Positions 46,702 through 56,354 of a stretch of DNA of 64,000 bases are shown here, piece by piece. The DNA lies in the NCBI RefSeq assembly GCF_016793595.1, contig NZ_JAEULY010000003.1, positions 163,407 to 227,406 of the forward strand. The letters are read 5' to 3'. Both the position numbers and the translations under genes were made by a program. Under the pieces are notes generated by a model. That model ran no database searches. It was not told the origin of the DNA and worked only from the letters and a program-made list of their open reading frames with translations. This DNA is from Phreatobacter sp. GTDB taxonomy: Bacteria > Pseudomonadota > Alphaproteobacteria > Rhizobiales > Phreatobacteraceae. How positions within the stretch are numbered: the first letter of the stretch is position 1; each line of letters begins with the position of its first letter.

Positions 46702-46718
46702 TTGCAAGTCATTTGCAA
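46702..46718 (-). promoter_or_regulatory. Mur-like operator upstream of the metal transporter
   Basis: TTGCAA (46702-46707) and TTGCAA (46713-46718) are separated by GTCAT, 34 bases before the binding-protein start. On the transcribed strand it reads TTGCAAATGACTTGCAA, similar to rhizobial Mur (Fur-family manganese regulator) boxes with paired TTGCAA motifs. This would mean manganese repression of the operon. Pattern match only. Confidence 0.55.
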
Positions 46719-46938
46719 TAACGTGAGGCCAGTCCAGCGTCCTGTCAAGCCGCCTGTGGCATCGCGGCGCAGCTCCCCCGGAAACAGGTGCGCGCCCCGT
46801 GCGTCACGGCGGCGCAATCTCCATCTGTTGACCTGAGCATGCCGCATCGCGCCTGCCCGTCGGGCGCGGCACGCGCCTGCGCCTCATTGAGCCCCGGCCC
46901 CGGCCGGACTAGGCTCGCCGTCTCACCGGAGAGACTTC

Positions 46939-47922
46939 ATGTTCCCGTTCATCGGCAGCGACATCGCCCTCATCGGCCTCGTGATCCTCGTCATCCTGTT
47001 CCTGTTCGCCGGCATCAAGACCGTGCCGCAGGGCTATCAGTGGACCGTCGAGCGGTTCGGCCGCTACGTGCGCACGCTCCCCCCCGGCCTGTCGCTGATC
47101 GTGCCGTTCATCGACCGGATCGGTCACAAGGTGAACGTCATGGAGCAGATGCTGGACGTCCCCAGCCAGGAGGTCATCACCAAGGACAATGCCAAGGTGA
47201 CCGTCGACGGCGTGGTCTTCTTCCAGGTTCTCGATCCCGCCCGCGCCTCCTACGAGATCACCCGGCTCGACCAGTCGCTGATGAATCTCGCCATGACCAA
47301 TATCCGCACCGTCATGGGCTCGATGGACCTCGACGCGCTGCTGTCCAACCGCGACCAGATCAACGAGAGCCTACTGCGCGTCGTCGATCACGCGGCCTCG
47401 CCCTGGGGCGTCAAGGTCAACCGCATCGAGATCAAGGACATCGCGCCGCCCAACGACCTCGTCGCCGCCATGGCGCGCCAGATGAAGGCCGAGCGCGAGA
47501 AGCGCGCGGTCATCCTCGAGGCCGAGGGCCAGCGCCAGTCGGAAATCCTGAAAGCAGAGGGCGAGAAGCAGTCGCAGATCCTGGAGGCCGAGGGTCGCAA
47601 GGAAGCCGCCTTCCGCGACGCCGAGGCGCGCGAGCGGCAGGCGCAGGCCGAGGCCAAGGCGACCGAAATGCTGTCCGTGGCGGTCGCCGGCGGCAACGCG
47701 CTGTCGATCAACTACTTCGTCGCCGAGAAATACCTGAAGGCGCTGGAGGCGCTGGCCCGCTCGCCCAACCAGAAGACGCTGATCCTGCCCGTCGAGACGA
47801 CGCAGATCCTCGGCTCGCTCTCCGGTATCGGCGAGATCGCCAAGCAGGCATTCGGCAGCGATCCGCAGGCCCCGGCCCGGCCCGTCGGCCGGGGCGGCAG
47901 CGTGCCGACCTCGGGAGGCTGA
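46939..47922 (+). CDS. SPFH/band 7 protein (QmcA-like stomatin homologue)
   Basis: A 327-residue membrane-anchored SPFH protein. An N-terminal helix (ALIGLVILVILFLFAGI) is followed by the prohibitin-like domain (KTVPQGYQWTVERFGRY, ITKDNAKVTVDGVVFFQV, NIRTVMGSMDLDALLSNRDQIN) and a Glu/Ala/Arg-rich coiled coil (about residues 180-250). These proteins form large oligomeric microdomain scaffolds. It is paired with an NfeD-like gene, which starts two bases after its stop, the standard partnership in bacteria. Confidence 0.92.
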   Translation: MFPFIGSDIALIGLVILVILFLFAGIKTVPQGYQWTVERFGRYVRTLPPGLSLIVPFIDRIGHKVNVMEQMLDVPSQEVITKDNAKVTVDGVVFFQVLDPARASYEITRLDQSLMNLAMTNIRTVMGSMDLDALLSNRDQINESLLRVVDHAASPWGVKVNRIEIKDIAPPNDLVAAMARQMKAEREKRAVILEAEGQRQSEILKAEGEKQSQILEAEGRKEAAFRDAEARERQAQAEAKATEMLSVAVAGGNALSINYFVAEKYLKALEALARSPNQKTLILPVETTQILGSLSGIGEIAKQAFGSDPQAPARPVGRGGSVPTSGG

Positions 47923-47923
47923 C

Positions 47924-48373
47924 ATGATCGTCGCGACCATCGCCTCGTGGGGGGCGTGGGCCTGGATCGCACTGGCGGCCGTGCTGATGGCCGCCGAGAT
48001 TCTGGCGCCCGGCTATTTCCTGATCTGGCTCGGCCTCGCCGCCGCGCTCACCGGCGTGATCTTCCTGATGGTCGATGCCGTCTGGCAGATCCAGCTCGCG
48101 GTCTTCGCCGCCTTCTCGCTGATCAGCCTTTACGGCTGGTTCAAGGTCATGAAGGCGAGCAACGGCTCGGCCAGCGACCGTCCCGATCTCAACCGCCGGC
48201 CCGAGGCCATGATCGGCCGCGAATTCGTGCTGGACGAGCCGATCCAGGCCGGGCGCGGACGTATCCGCGTCGCGGACAGCGTCTGGGCCGTCTCCGGCCC
48301 GGACCTGTCGTCCGGCACGCGCGTCAGGGTGCGTGGCCTCGACGGCGCGACGCTGGTGGTCGAGGCGGCTTAG
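47924..48373 (+). CDS. NfeD family membrane protein
   Basis: A 149-residue protein with two or three N-terminal helices (WAWIALAAVLMAAEILAPGYFLIWLGLAAALTG and IQLAVFAAFSLISLYGW) and a C-terminal OB-fold domain (AMIGREFVLDEPIQAGRGRIRVADSVW...). It is the short NfeD type that partners with SPFH proteins. GGGAGG lies upstream of ATG 47924. It is probably co-expressed with the QmcA-like gene. No protease domain is present. Confidence 0.9.
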   Translation: MIVATIASWGAWAWIALAAVLMAAEILAPGYFLIWLGLAAALTGVIFLMVDAVWQIQLAVFAAFSLISLYGWFKVMKASNGSASDRPDLNRRPEAMIGREFVLDEPIQAGRGRIRVADSVWAVSGPDLSSGTRVRVRGLDGATLVVEAA

Positions 48374-48382
48374 GAGCGCCGC

Positions 48383-49348
48383 TCACCCCCGCGCCGGCCA
48401 GGGCGTCTCGGCGACGGGCGTCAGCGGCCCCTTGCCGTCCGCCCACGAGACGAGGTTGTCGACCACGAGCTGGGCCATGCCGTTGCGGGTATGGACCGAG
48501 GCCGAGCCGACATGCGGGAACAGCACGATGTGATCCATGGCGATCAGCTCGGCCGGCACTTTCGGTTCGTCCTCGAACACATCGAGGCCGGCTGACAGGA
48601 TGGTCTTCGTCTTCAGCGCCTCGATCAGCGCCGCCTCGTCGATCACCGAGCCGCGGCCGACATTGATGACGACGCCATCGGCGCCGAGCGCGTCGAGCAC
48701 TTCCCTGTTGACGATCTTGTTGGTCGAGGCTCCGCCCGGCGCGACGATCATCAGCACGTTGACGTCCTTCGCCATCTCCACCAGCGAGGGGTAGTAGCGG
48801 TAGGCCACGTCCTTCTGCTCGCTGCGGCCATGATAGACCACCGGCAGGCCGAAGGCTTCGAGGCGCTTGGCGATGGCCTTGCCGATGCGGCCGAGGCCGA
48901 GAATGCCGACCTTGCGGTCGCGCAGCGTCGTGGTCAGCGGATAGGGCTTTTCCAGCCACTTGCCGGCGCGCAGATAGCGGTCGGTCTGCGGGAACTGGCG
49001 CATCGTGCAGAGCAGCAGGCCGAGCGCGGTGTCGGCGACCTCCTCGTTCAGCACATCCGGCGTGTTGGTGACGACGATGCCGTTCTGGCCGGCCCAGGCG
49101 GCATCGACATGGTCGTAGCCGACGCCGAAGCTCGACACGATCTTGAGGCCCGGAAAACGACCCATCAGCGCGGGGTCGCAGGGCACGTGGCTGCCCGAGG
49201 CGAAGGCGACGACGCTCGGCGCGAGCTGGCGCAGGAAGGCTTCCTTGTCGGCGGCCTCCCACAGCTTGTGGACCGTGAAGCGCTGGGCGAGCTGCTCCTG
49301 GATCATCGCCATCATCGGCCCGGTCATCAGCAGGTCCGGCTTCACCAT
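48383..49348 (-). CDS. 2-hydroxyacid dehydrogenase (GHPR-like)
   Basis: A 321-residue D-isomer-specific 2-hydroxyacid dehydrogenase. The NAD(P) motif is VGILGLGRIGKAIAKRLEAFG. NVGRGSVIDEAALIEAL and a catalytic His in LFPHVGSASVHTRN (with Arg and Glu in the usual places) are present. It belongs to the glyoxylate/hydroxypyruvate reductase branch. It is divergent from the carbohydrate ABC transporter operon, whose last gene encodes another hydroxy-acid dehydrogenase, hinting at sugar-acid metabolism (inference). Confidence 0.9.
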   Translation of the reverse strand: MVKPDLLMTGPMMAMIQEQLAQRFTVHKLWEAADKEAFLRQLAPSVVAFASGSHVPCDPALMGRFPGLKIVSSFGVGYDHVDAAWAGQNGIVVTNTPDVLNEEVADTALGLLLCTMRQFPQTDRYLRAGKWLEKPYPLTTTLRDRKVGILGLGRIGKAIAKRLEAFGLPVVYHGRSEQKDVAYRYYPSLVEMAKDVNVLMIVAPGGASTNKIVNREVLDALGADGVVINVGRGSVIDEAALIEALKTKTILSAGLDVFEDEPKVPAELIAMDHIVLFPHVGSASVHTRNGMAQLVVDNLVSWADGKGPLTPVAETPWPARG

Positions 49349-49590
49349 CTGTCGCTCCCCTCGCGCTCTGCCGCCTGCACCATCCCAAAATCAGCGGAAT
49401 CGGGCAAACTTCAAACGATTAAATTTCTAAGCCGCCAAGCCCGAACGAGGCTTGATTTCGATTTTTCGCGTGGCCACACTGCCTGCGTCAAAGCGCGCCA
49501 GCCGTGTCCGGGCACACCGGATCGGATCGCAGAGCCCGGGTCAAGGGCCACTGGCGGGTTTCGGGTCTGCGGACCCACGGGAGGATCAGC

Positions 49591-50655
<1,065 letters not shown>

Positions 50656-50756
50656 TCGCCGGCTGCCAACATAAACCGCGGGACGAAACCCGCCCTGTCC
50701 ATTCCGGCAAGGCCCGCACGAGACGGGCTCCGGCGTCCATCGGGAGGAAACCGACC

Positions 50757-52073
50757 ATGACTTCGATCACCCGCCGCTCGCTCGTCAAGAGCGCCGCCGC
50801 CGCCGGCGCCATCGCCGGTTCCGGCCTCACCGACTGGGCCCGCGCCTGGGCGCAGGCCTCGCCATTCCGCCCCGAGCAGGGCGCCCAGATCAGCCTCCTG
50901 CGCTGGCGCCGCTTCGTCGAGGCCGAGGACGCCCAGTTCAACAAGATGGTCGCCGCCTTCACCCAGGCGACCGGCGTGCGCGTCAACGTGTCGAGCGAGA
51001 GCTTCGACGACGTCCAGCCCAAGGCTTCCGTCGCCGCCAATACCGGCACCGGGCCTGACCTCATCTGGTCGCTCTATTCGGTGCCGCACCTCTTTCCCCA
51101 GAAGTGCCTCGATGTCTCCGACGTCGCCGACTATCTCGGCAAGAAGTATGGCGGCTGGGTGCCGCTCGCCGAGGCCTACGGCAAGACCGGCGGCAAGTGG
51201 ATCTCGATCCCCGTCGCGGTCAATGGCGGCTACATCAACTACCGCATCTCCATGCTCAAGGCGGCCGGCTTCAACGAGGTTCCGACCGAGACCAAGGGCT
51301 TCCTCGAAATGGCCAAGGCGCTGAAGGCCAAGGGCACGCCGATCGGCTTCCCGCTCGGCCGCGCCACTGGCGACGGCAATGCCTTCGCCCACTGGCTGCT
51401 CTGGTCTCACGGCGCGGCCCAGGTCGACGAGCAGGAAAAGATCACCATCAACTCGGCCGAGACCCGCGCGGCGCTGACCTATGCCAAGCAGCTCTACGAA
51501 ACCTTCATCCCGGGCACGGCGGCGTGGAACGACTCCAACAACAACCGCGCCTTCCTCTCGGGCGAAATCTCGCTGACGGCCAACGGCATCTCGATCTACG
51601 CCGCCGCGAAAATCTCGCAGGACGCCAAGCAGCGCGAGATCGCGGCCGACATGGATCACGCCTTCTGGCCGACCGGCCCGCTCGGCAGGCCGGCGGAAAT
51701 CCAGCTCGCCTTCCCGATGTTCGGCATGACCTATTCGCGCTACCCGAACGCCTGCAAGGCTTTCATGGCCTTCATTCTGGAAGCCGAGCAGTACAACCCG
51801 TGGCTGGAGGCGGCCGAAGGCTACCTCACGCACATGCTGAACGCCTACGATTCCAACCCGGTCTGGACCCGCGATCCCAAGGCCCGCGTGTTCCGTGAAT
51901 CGGCGAAGCGTTCCTTCCCGGCCGGCTACAAGGGACCGATCAACGAGAAGGCCGCGACAGCCATCGCCGACTTCATCGTGGTCGATCTCTTCGCCAACCA
52001 CTGCACCGGCAAGGAAGACGTGGAAGGCGCGATCCGGCTGGCCGAGCGCCAGCTCCGGCGCATCTACCGCTGA
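50757..52073 (+). CDS. Extracellular solute-binding protein family 1, Tat signal
   Basis: A 438-residue sugar-type (family 1) binding protein. A twin-arginine motif (TRRSLVK) and an Ala-rich signal ending near AWAQA open the protein. FTQATGVRVNVSSESFDDVQPKASVAANTGTGPDLIW is typical of lobe one. GGGAGG precedes ATG 50757. The permeases follow in the same direction, after 85 bases. The binding residues are not decisive, so the ligand could be a sugar, sugar acid or polyol. Confidence 0.92.
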   Translation: MTSITRRSLVKSAAAAGAIAGSGLTDWARAWAQASPFRPEQGAQISLLRWRRFVEAEDAQFNKMVAAFTQATGVRVNVSSESFDDVQPKASVAANTGTGPDLIWSLYSVPHLFPQKCLDVSDVADYLGKKYGGWVPLAEAYGKTGGKWISIPVAVNGGYINYRISMLKAAGFNEVPTETKGFLEMAKALKAKGTPIGFPLGRATGDGNAFAHWLLWSHGAAQVDEQEKITINSAETRAALTYAKQLYETFIPGTAAWNDSNNNRAFLSGEISLTANGISIYAAAKISQDAKQREIAADMDHAFWPTGPLGRPAEIQLAFPMFGMTYSRYPNACKAFMAFILEAEQYNPWLEAAEGYLTHMLNAYDSNPVWTRDPKARVFRESAKRSFPAGYKGPINEKAATAIADFIVVDLFANHCTGKEDVEGAIRLAERQLRRIYR

Positions 52074-52158
52074 CGGACCGGGCGGCCCTGCCGCCCGCAT
52101 CGACCGGACGGGGACGGCTTCTCGCCGTCCCCGTGCCCGCAGTCTTCCGGAGAATCCC

Positions 52159-53124
52159 ATGGCCGACGCCGCGATCGCCCGCTCCGATGCCCCCCCCGCT
52201 CCGGGCGAGCCTTCGGCATGGCAACAGCTCAAGGTGAACCGCAACTGGCTCGGCTTCTGGTTCATGGTTCCGGCCATGGCCTTCCTGGTGCTCTTCCTGG
52301 TCTATCCGCTGGGCAAGGGCCTCTGGATGAGCTTCACCGACGCGCGCATCGGTCGCGAGGGGCGCTTCGTCGGGCTGGAGAATTTCGAGTGGCTGAGCGA
52401 GGACAGCGACTTCCTGCGCGCCCTCGTCTTCACCCTCGTCTTCACCTTCTTCGCCTCGGCGGTGAAGTTCGCCATCGGCCTCTATCTGGCGCTGCTGCTC
52501 AACAACAACCTGCCGTTCAAGGCCTTCATCCGCTCGGTGGTGCTGATCCCCTTCATCGTGCCGACGGTCCTCTCGGCCGTCGCCTTCTGGTGGATTTTCG
52601 ACACCCAGTTCTCGGTCATCACCTGGGGCCTGGTGAAGCTCGGCATTCTCGACCGCGGCTCGCCCATCAACTGGCTCGGTGACCCCTTCCTCGCGCAGTG
52701 CGTGGTGATCTTCGCCAATATCTGGCGCGGTATCCCGTTCATCGCCATCACGCTGCTCGCCGGCCTGCAAACCGTGTCGCCCTCGCTCTACGAGGCCGCG
52801 ACGCTGGACGGCGCGTCGAAATGGCAGAACTTCCGCTATGTGACCTATCCGCTGCTCACCCCGATCATCGCGGTGGTCATGACCTTCTCGGTGCTGTTCA
52901 CCTTCACCGACTTCCAGCTCATCTGGGCGATGACCCGCGGCGGCCCGGTCAACGCCACGCACCTGATGGCGACGCTGTCCTACCAGCGCGGCATCCTCGG
53001 CGGAAACCTCGGCGAGGGCGCGGCCATCGCCATCTCCATGGTGCCCTTCCTGCTCGCCGCCATCATGTTCTCGTGGTTCGGCCTGCAGCGCCGCAAATGG
53101 CAGCAGGGAGAGAACAATGACTGA
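52159..53124 (+). CDS. Carbohydrate ABC transporter permease (MalF-like)
   Basis: A 321-residue permease with six predicted helices. The EAA loop reads YEAATLDGASKWQNFRYVTYPLL near residue 210, and the N-terminus has the FMVPAMAFLVLFLVYPLG opening helix. CGGAG lies before ATG 52159. It pairs with the next gene, a MalG-like permease, and with the UgpC-type ATPase upstream. Confidence 0.92.
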   Translation: MADAAIARSDAPPAPGEPSAWQQLKVNRNWLGFWFMVPAMAFLVLFLVYPLGKGLWMSFTDARIGREGRFVGLENFEWLSEDSDFLRALVFTLVFTFFASAVKFAIGLYLALLLNNNLPFKAFIRSVVLIPFIVPTVLSAVAFWWIFDTQFSVITWGLVKLGILDRGSPINWLGDPFLAQCVVIFANIWRGIPFIAITLLAGLQTVSPSLYEAATLDGASKWQNFRYVTYPLLTPIIAVVMTFSVLFTFTDFQLIWAMTRGGPVNATHLMATLSYQRGILGGNLGEGAAIAISMVPFLLAAIMFSWFGLQRRKWQQGENND

Positions 53125-53175
53125 CGTTTGCACCTCGCCCGCAAGCCGCATTCCCTCCGCCGACGGAGCCATGTC

Positions 53176-54111
53176 ATGACCGCCACCGCCGGAACCGACC
53201 CGAAGACCGCGGCAGCCCTGGCAACGGCGGCGCGCCCCCCCGCCAAGGACGACCATTCCGAGGGCATGAGCTATCTGGAGAGCCTGCCGCGCAAGACGGT
53301 GACGGTCTACATGCCGCTCATCGTCATCATGGTGGTGCTGCTGTTCCCGTTCTACTGGATGGTCATCACGTCCATCAAACCGGACCAGGACCTGCTCGAT
53401 CTCCACGGCGGCAACCCGCTCTGGGTCAGCGAGCCGACCTTCCGGCACGTCTACAAGCTGCTGTTCGAATCCAATTATCCGACCTGGCTCTGGAACACGA
53501 TGTTCGTGGCGGTCTGCGCCACCTTCCTGTCGATCATCGCCTCGGTCCTCGCCGCCTACGCGATCACCCGCATCCGCTACAAGGGCGCGCAGACCGTCGG
53601 CGGCCTGATCTTCCTCGCCTATCTGGTGCCGCCCTCCATCCTGTTCATCCCGCTATCGACCATCATCCACTTCTACGGCCTGTTCGACACGCCCTTCGCG
53701 CTGATCCTGACCTATCCGACCATCCTGATCCCGTTCTGCACCTGGCTGCTGATGGGCTACTTCAAGACCATCCCCTACGAGCTGGAGGAATGCGCCCTGA
53801 TCGACGGCGCCAGCCGCTGGCAGATCATGGTCAAGATCATCATCCCGCTGGCGATCCCCGGCCTGATCTCGGCCTTCATCTTCGCTTTCACGCTCTGCTG
53901 GAACGAGTTCATCTACGCGCTGACCTTCATCTCCTCGAACCCCAACAAGACGGTGCCCACCGCCATCGTCTCCGAATTCGTCGACGGCGACGTGTTCCGC
54001 TGGGGCTCGCTGATGGCCGGCGCGCTGGTCGGCTCGCTGCCGCTCGTCATCCTCTACGCCTTCTTCGTCGAGCACTACGTCTCGGCCATGACCGGCGCGG
54101 TGAAAGAGTAA
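53176..54111 (+). CDS. Carbohydrate ABC transporter permease (MalG-like)
   Basis: A 311-residue permease. After a hydrophilic N-terminus (about 45 residues) come six helices. The MalG-type EAA loop is ELEECALIDGASRWQIMVKIIIPLAIPG, and CWNEFIYALTFISS is typical of the last helices. GGAG lies upstream of ATG 53176; a second in-frame ATG at 53266 would trim the hydrophilic start. It is followed by the dehydrogenase gene 24 bases later. Confidence 0.92.
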   Translation: MTATAGTDPKTAAALATAARPPAKDDHSEGMSYLESLPRKTVTVYMPLIVIMVVLLFPFYWMVITSIKPDQDLLDLHGGNPLWVSEPTFRHVYKLLFESNYPTWLWNTMFVAVCATFLSIIASVLAAYAITRIRYKGAQTVGGLIFLAYLVPPSILFIPLSTIIHFYGLFDTPFALILTYPTILIPFCTWLLMGYFKTIPYELEECALIDGASRWQIMVKIIIPLAIPGLISAFIFAFTLCWNEFIYALTFISSNPNKTVPTAIVSEFVDGDVFRWGSLMAGALVGSLPLVILYAFFVEHYVSAMTGAVKE

Positions 54112-54135
54112 CAGGCAGCGGACAGGCGTTTTCCG

Positions 54136-55014
54136 ATGGCAACCATCTGCTTCGCCGGCCTCGGCGCCATGGGTCGCCCCATGGCGGCGAACCTCGCCAG
54201 GGCCGGCCATGCCGTCCATGGTACCGACGTCAATCCGGCCGCGCTCGACTGGCTGAAGGCCAATGGCGGCACGCCCTTCGCCACCGCGCGGGAGGCAGCC
54301 GCCGGGGCCGACACGCTCGTCCTCATGGTGGTCAATGCCGATCAGGCGGAGGCCGTGCTGTTCGAGGCGGGCGCGCTCGATGCCCTTGCCCCCAACGCCA
54401 TCGTCATCCTCTGCGCCACCTGCGCCCCGGCGCGCGCCGCCGCCATCGGCGCGAAGGTGGAGGCGACGCAGCGCCGCTTCGTCGACGCCCCTGTCTCCGG
54501 CGGCGTGGTCGGCGCGGAAGCCGGTTCGCTCACCATCATGGCCTCGGCCTCGCAAGGCGTCTTCGCCGCCGCGGAGCCGATCCTGAAAACCATGGGCTCG
54601 CGCCTGTTCCATGTCGGCGAGAAGGCCGGCGACGGCGCCATGGTGAAGACCATCAACCAGCTTCTCTGCGGCGTCCATATCGCCGCCGCCGCCGAGGCGC
54701 TGGCGCTGGGCGAGCGCGCCGGGCTCGACACGAAGGTTCTGCTCGACATCTACGGGTCGAGCGCGGCCAGCAGCTGGATGCTCAACAATCGCGGCCCGCG
54801 CATGCTGATGGACGATCCGCCCGTGACCTCGGCCGTGGACATTTTCGTCAAGGATCTCGGCATCGTCCTGGATGCCGGCCATTCCACCCGCGCGCCGCTG
54901 TTCCTCGCGGCGGCGGCGCACCAGCTTTTCCTCGCCGCCTCCGGCATGGGGCTGGGCAAGCAGGACGATTCGCTGGTGATCGAGGCTTATCGGGCCATGG
55001 GTCCGAAGGACTGA
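54136..55014 (+). CDS. NAD(P)-dependent oxidoreductase, L-threonate/3-hydroxyisobutyrate dehydrogenase-like
   Basis: A 292-residue beta-hydroxyacid dehydrogenase. The dinucleotide motif is FAGLGAMGRPMA at residues 6-17. DAPVSGGVVGAEAGSLTIMA is the substrate-binding signature, and the catalytic lysine is in GAMVKTINQLLCG near residue 173. The overall look favours the LtnD/LtnE-type threonate branch over 3-hydroxyisobutyrate, but this is a judgement. It closes the ABC transporter operon and may oxidise the imported compound. Confidence 0.88.
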   Translation: MATICFAGLGAMGRPMAANLARAGHAVHGTDVNPAALDWLKANGGTPFATAREAAAGADTLVLMVVNADQAEAVLFEAGALDALAPNAIVILCATCAPARAAAIGAKVEATQRRFVDAPVSGGVVGAEAGSLTIMASASQGVFAAAEPILKTMGSRLFHVGEKAGDGAMVKTINQLLCGVHIAAAAEALALGERAGLDTKVLLDIYGSSAASSWMLNNRGPRMLMDDPPVTSAVDIFVKDLGIVLDAGHSTRAPLFLAAAAHQLFLAASGMGLGKQDDSLVIEAYRAMGPKD

Positions 55015-55070
55015 CGGGGTGTCCGGACGGCACCGGCGCAATTGCCGAACGTGCCGGAAACCTACCCGAC

Positions 55071-55114
55071 CAGCGTCACGCTGTCAAGGATAAAAATCTT
55101 AGATAAGAATTTTT
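55071..55114. other. AT-rich structured intergenic segment
   Basis: CAGCGT C ACGCTG (55071-55083) is a perfect palindrome, directly followed by an AT-rich interrupted dyad: AAAAATCTTA (55092-55101), GA, and TAAGAATTTTT (55104-55114), with one bulged base. It lies between the convergent dehydrogenase and MarR genes. It may be a terminator, a regulator-binding site or a decayed insertion. Confidence 0.5.
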
Positions 55115-55136
55115 GCCCGAAGATGGAAGCCGAGGC

Positions 55137-55646
55137 TCACGCCTCTTCCAGCTCGTCTTCCTCCTCGGCCTGGTCGTCGGCCGTATGCGGCAGCAGCGTC
55201 TTCTCGATCCGGCGCAGCAGCTTGCGCAACCGCTTGACGTCCTTGCCGTCGAGATCGGCGAGCATCTCGTCTTCCGCCGCGAACCAGAGATCATCCAGCG
55301 CCGCCGCCTTCTCGCGCCCCGCCTCGGTCAGGCCGACGCGCACCAGCCGGCCATCGCCCGAGCCCGGATTCTTGCGTTCGACCAGTCCCTGCGCGGCGAG
55401 CCGACCGACCGTCTTCGAGGCGGTCGGCGGACGCACCCTCAGCGCCGATGCCAGATCGCCCATGGTCATGTCGCCGCCATCGGCGAGGATTTTCAGAACC
55501 TGTTCCTGACCCGGATAAAGGCCGAGGATGGTCAGCTTGCGCGCCACCAGCGCCCGGTGCAGCCGGGCCGCATGCTGGACATGGGCGCCGATCGACTTGC
55601 GGTAAGGTTCCCGACCAGCGTCGGCTGCGTCCTTGGTGCGACTCAT
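55137..55646 (-). CDS. MarR family transcriptional regulator
   Basis: A 169-residue winged-helix protein. ATG 55646 has a GGGGGGA site. The MarR core is visible: LYPGQEQVLKILADGGDMTMGDLASALRVRPPTASKTVGRLAAQGLVERK, followed by the wing GSGDGRLVRVGLTEAGREKAAAL. The C-terminus is an unusual acidic tail (DDQAEEEDELEEA). The next genes in the same direction start upstream at 59132, so its own target may be the amidohydrolase operon or itself. The ligand is unknown. Confidence 0.92.
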   Translation of the reverse strand: MSRTKDAADAGREPYRKSIGAHVQHAARLHRALVARKLTILGLYPGQEQVLKILADGGDMTMGDLASALRVRPPTASKTVGRLAAQGLVERKNPGSGDGRLVRVGLTEAGREKAAALDDLWFAAEDEMLADLDGKDVKRLRKLLRRIEKTLLPHTADDQAEEEDELEEA

Positions 55647-55772
55647 CGCAATCCCCCCAGGGCCGGGACGGCGCGGCCGCTCCCGCATCGGCCGCAGGTT
55701 TGCAGCCGGCGCATGTTTCTCCGGGAAAGGTGACAGGAGCGTGACAGTGTCAGCCGGCTCATCAACCCGACC

Positions 55773-56354
55773 CTAGAACCGCGCGAAATGGCGCGTGACC
55801 TTGCCAAGGAAGGCCGCCCGCGTCTCCGGCGTCGAGCGGTTCATGTCGTAATGGGCGAGATAGTCGACCGAGGCCCTGAACCGCGTCACCGCGCGCAGCG
55901 AGCGCGTGCAGAACTTGCGCGGCGGATTGCCGAGCAGCGTCGCCTTCATCCAGGTCGCGCCGTAGCTGGTGACGACGCCGATCTTGCCGATATTGGTCAG
56001 CATGCCCTGCGTCGTCCCGTCGACCAGACCGAACGACACGCCCGGCAGGAAGACCCGGTCGAGATAGCCTTTCAGCAGCGCCGGGAAACCGAAATTCCAG
56101 ACCGGGAAAACCAGCACCAGCGCCTCGGCGGCGCGCACGCGGTCGACATGGGCCTGAACCGGCCAGGTATTGGTGGCGAGGTCGTGATAGCCGGCGCGCT
56201 CCGCCCGCGACAGCACCGCGTCGAAGCCCTCGGCATAGAGGTCGCAGTCATCGACCTGATGGCCGGCGGCGGTCAGCGCTTCGACCACCGCGCCGTGCAG
56301 CGCCGCGCCGAAACTCTCCGGGTTCGGATGGCAGTAGAGGACGAGAACGCGCAT
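55773..56354 (-). CDS. NAD(P)H-dependent flavodoxin-fold oxidoreductase (quinone reductase type)
   Basis: A 193-residue flavodoxin-like reductase (NQO1/MdaB type). It begins RVLVLYCHPNPESFGAALH, with LVFPVWNFGFPALLKGYLDRVFLPG in the middle, which binds FMN or FAD. It is the last gene of a three-gene operon, and its ATG overlaps the TGA of the FAD-oxidase gene by one base. It probably detoxifies quinones or electrophiles formed in the pathway; the exact substrate is unknown. Confidence 0.92.
   Translation of the reverse strand: MRVLVLYCHPNPESFGAALHGAVVEALTAAGHQVDDCDLYAEGFDAVLSRAERAGYHDLATNTWPVQAHVDRVRAAEALVLVFPVWNFGFPALLKGYLDRVFLPGVSFGLVDGTTQGMLTNIGKIGVVTSYGATWMKATLLGNPPRKFCTRSLRAVTRFRASVDYLAHYDMNRSTPETRAAFLGKVTRHFARF

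Noticed and set aside
46702..46718. Reading the TTGCAA pair as a Zur box
   Set aside because: Alphaproteobacterial Zur sites are AT-rich GTTATAnnATAAC-like dyads; TTGCAA pairs fit Mur better, and the binding protein lacks a zinc-type His loop.
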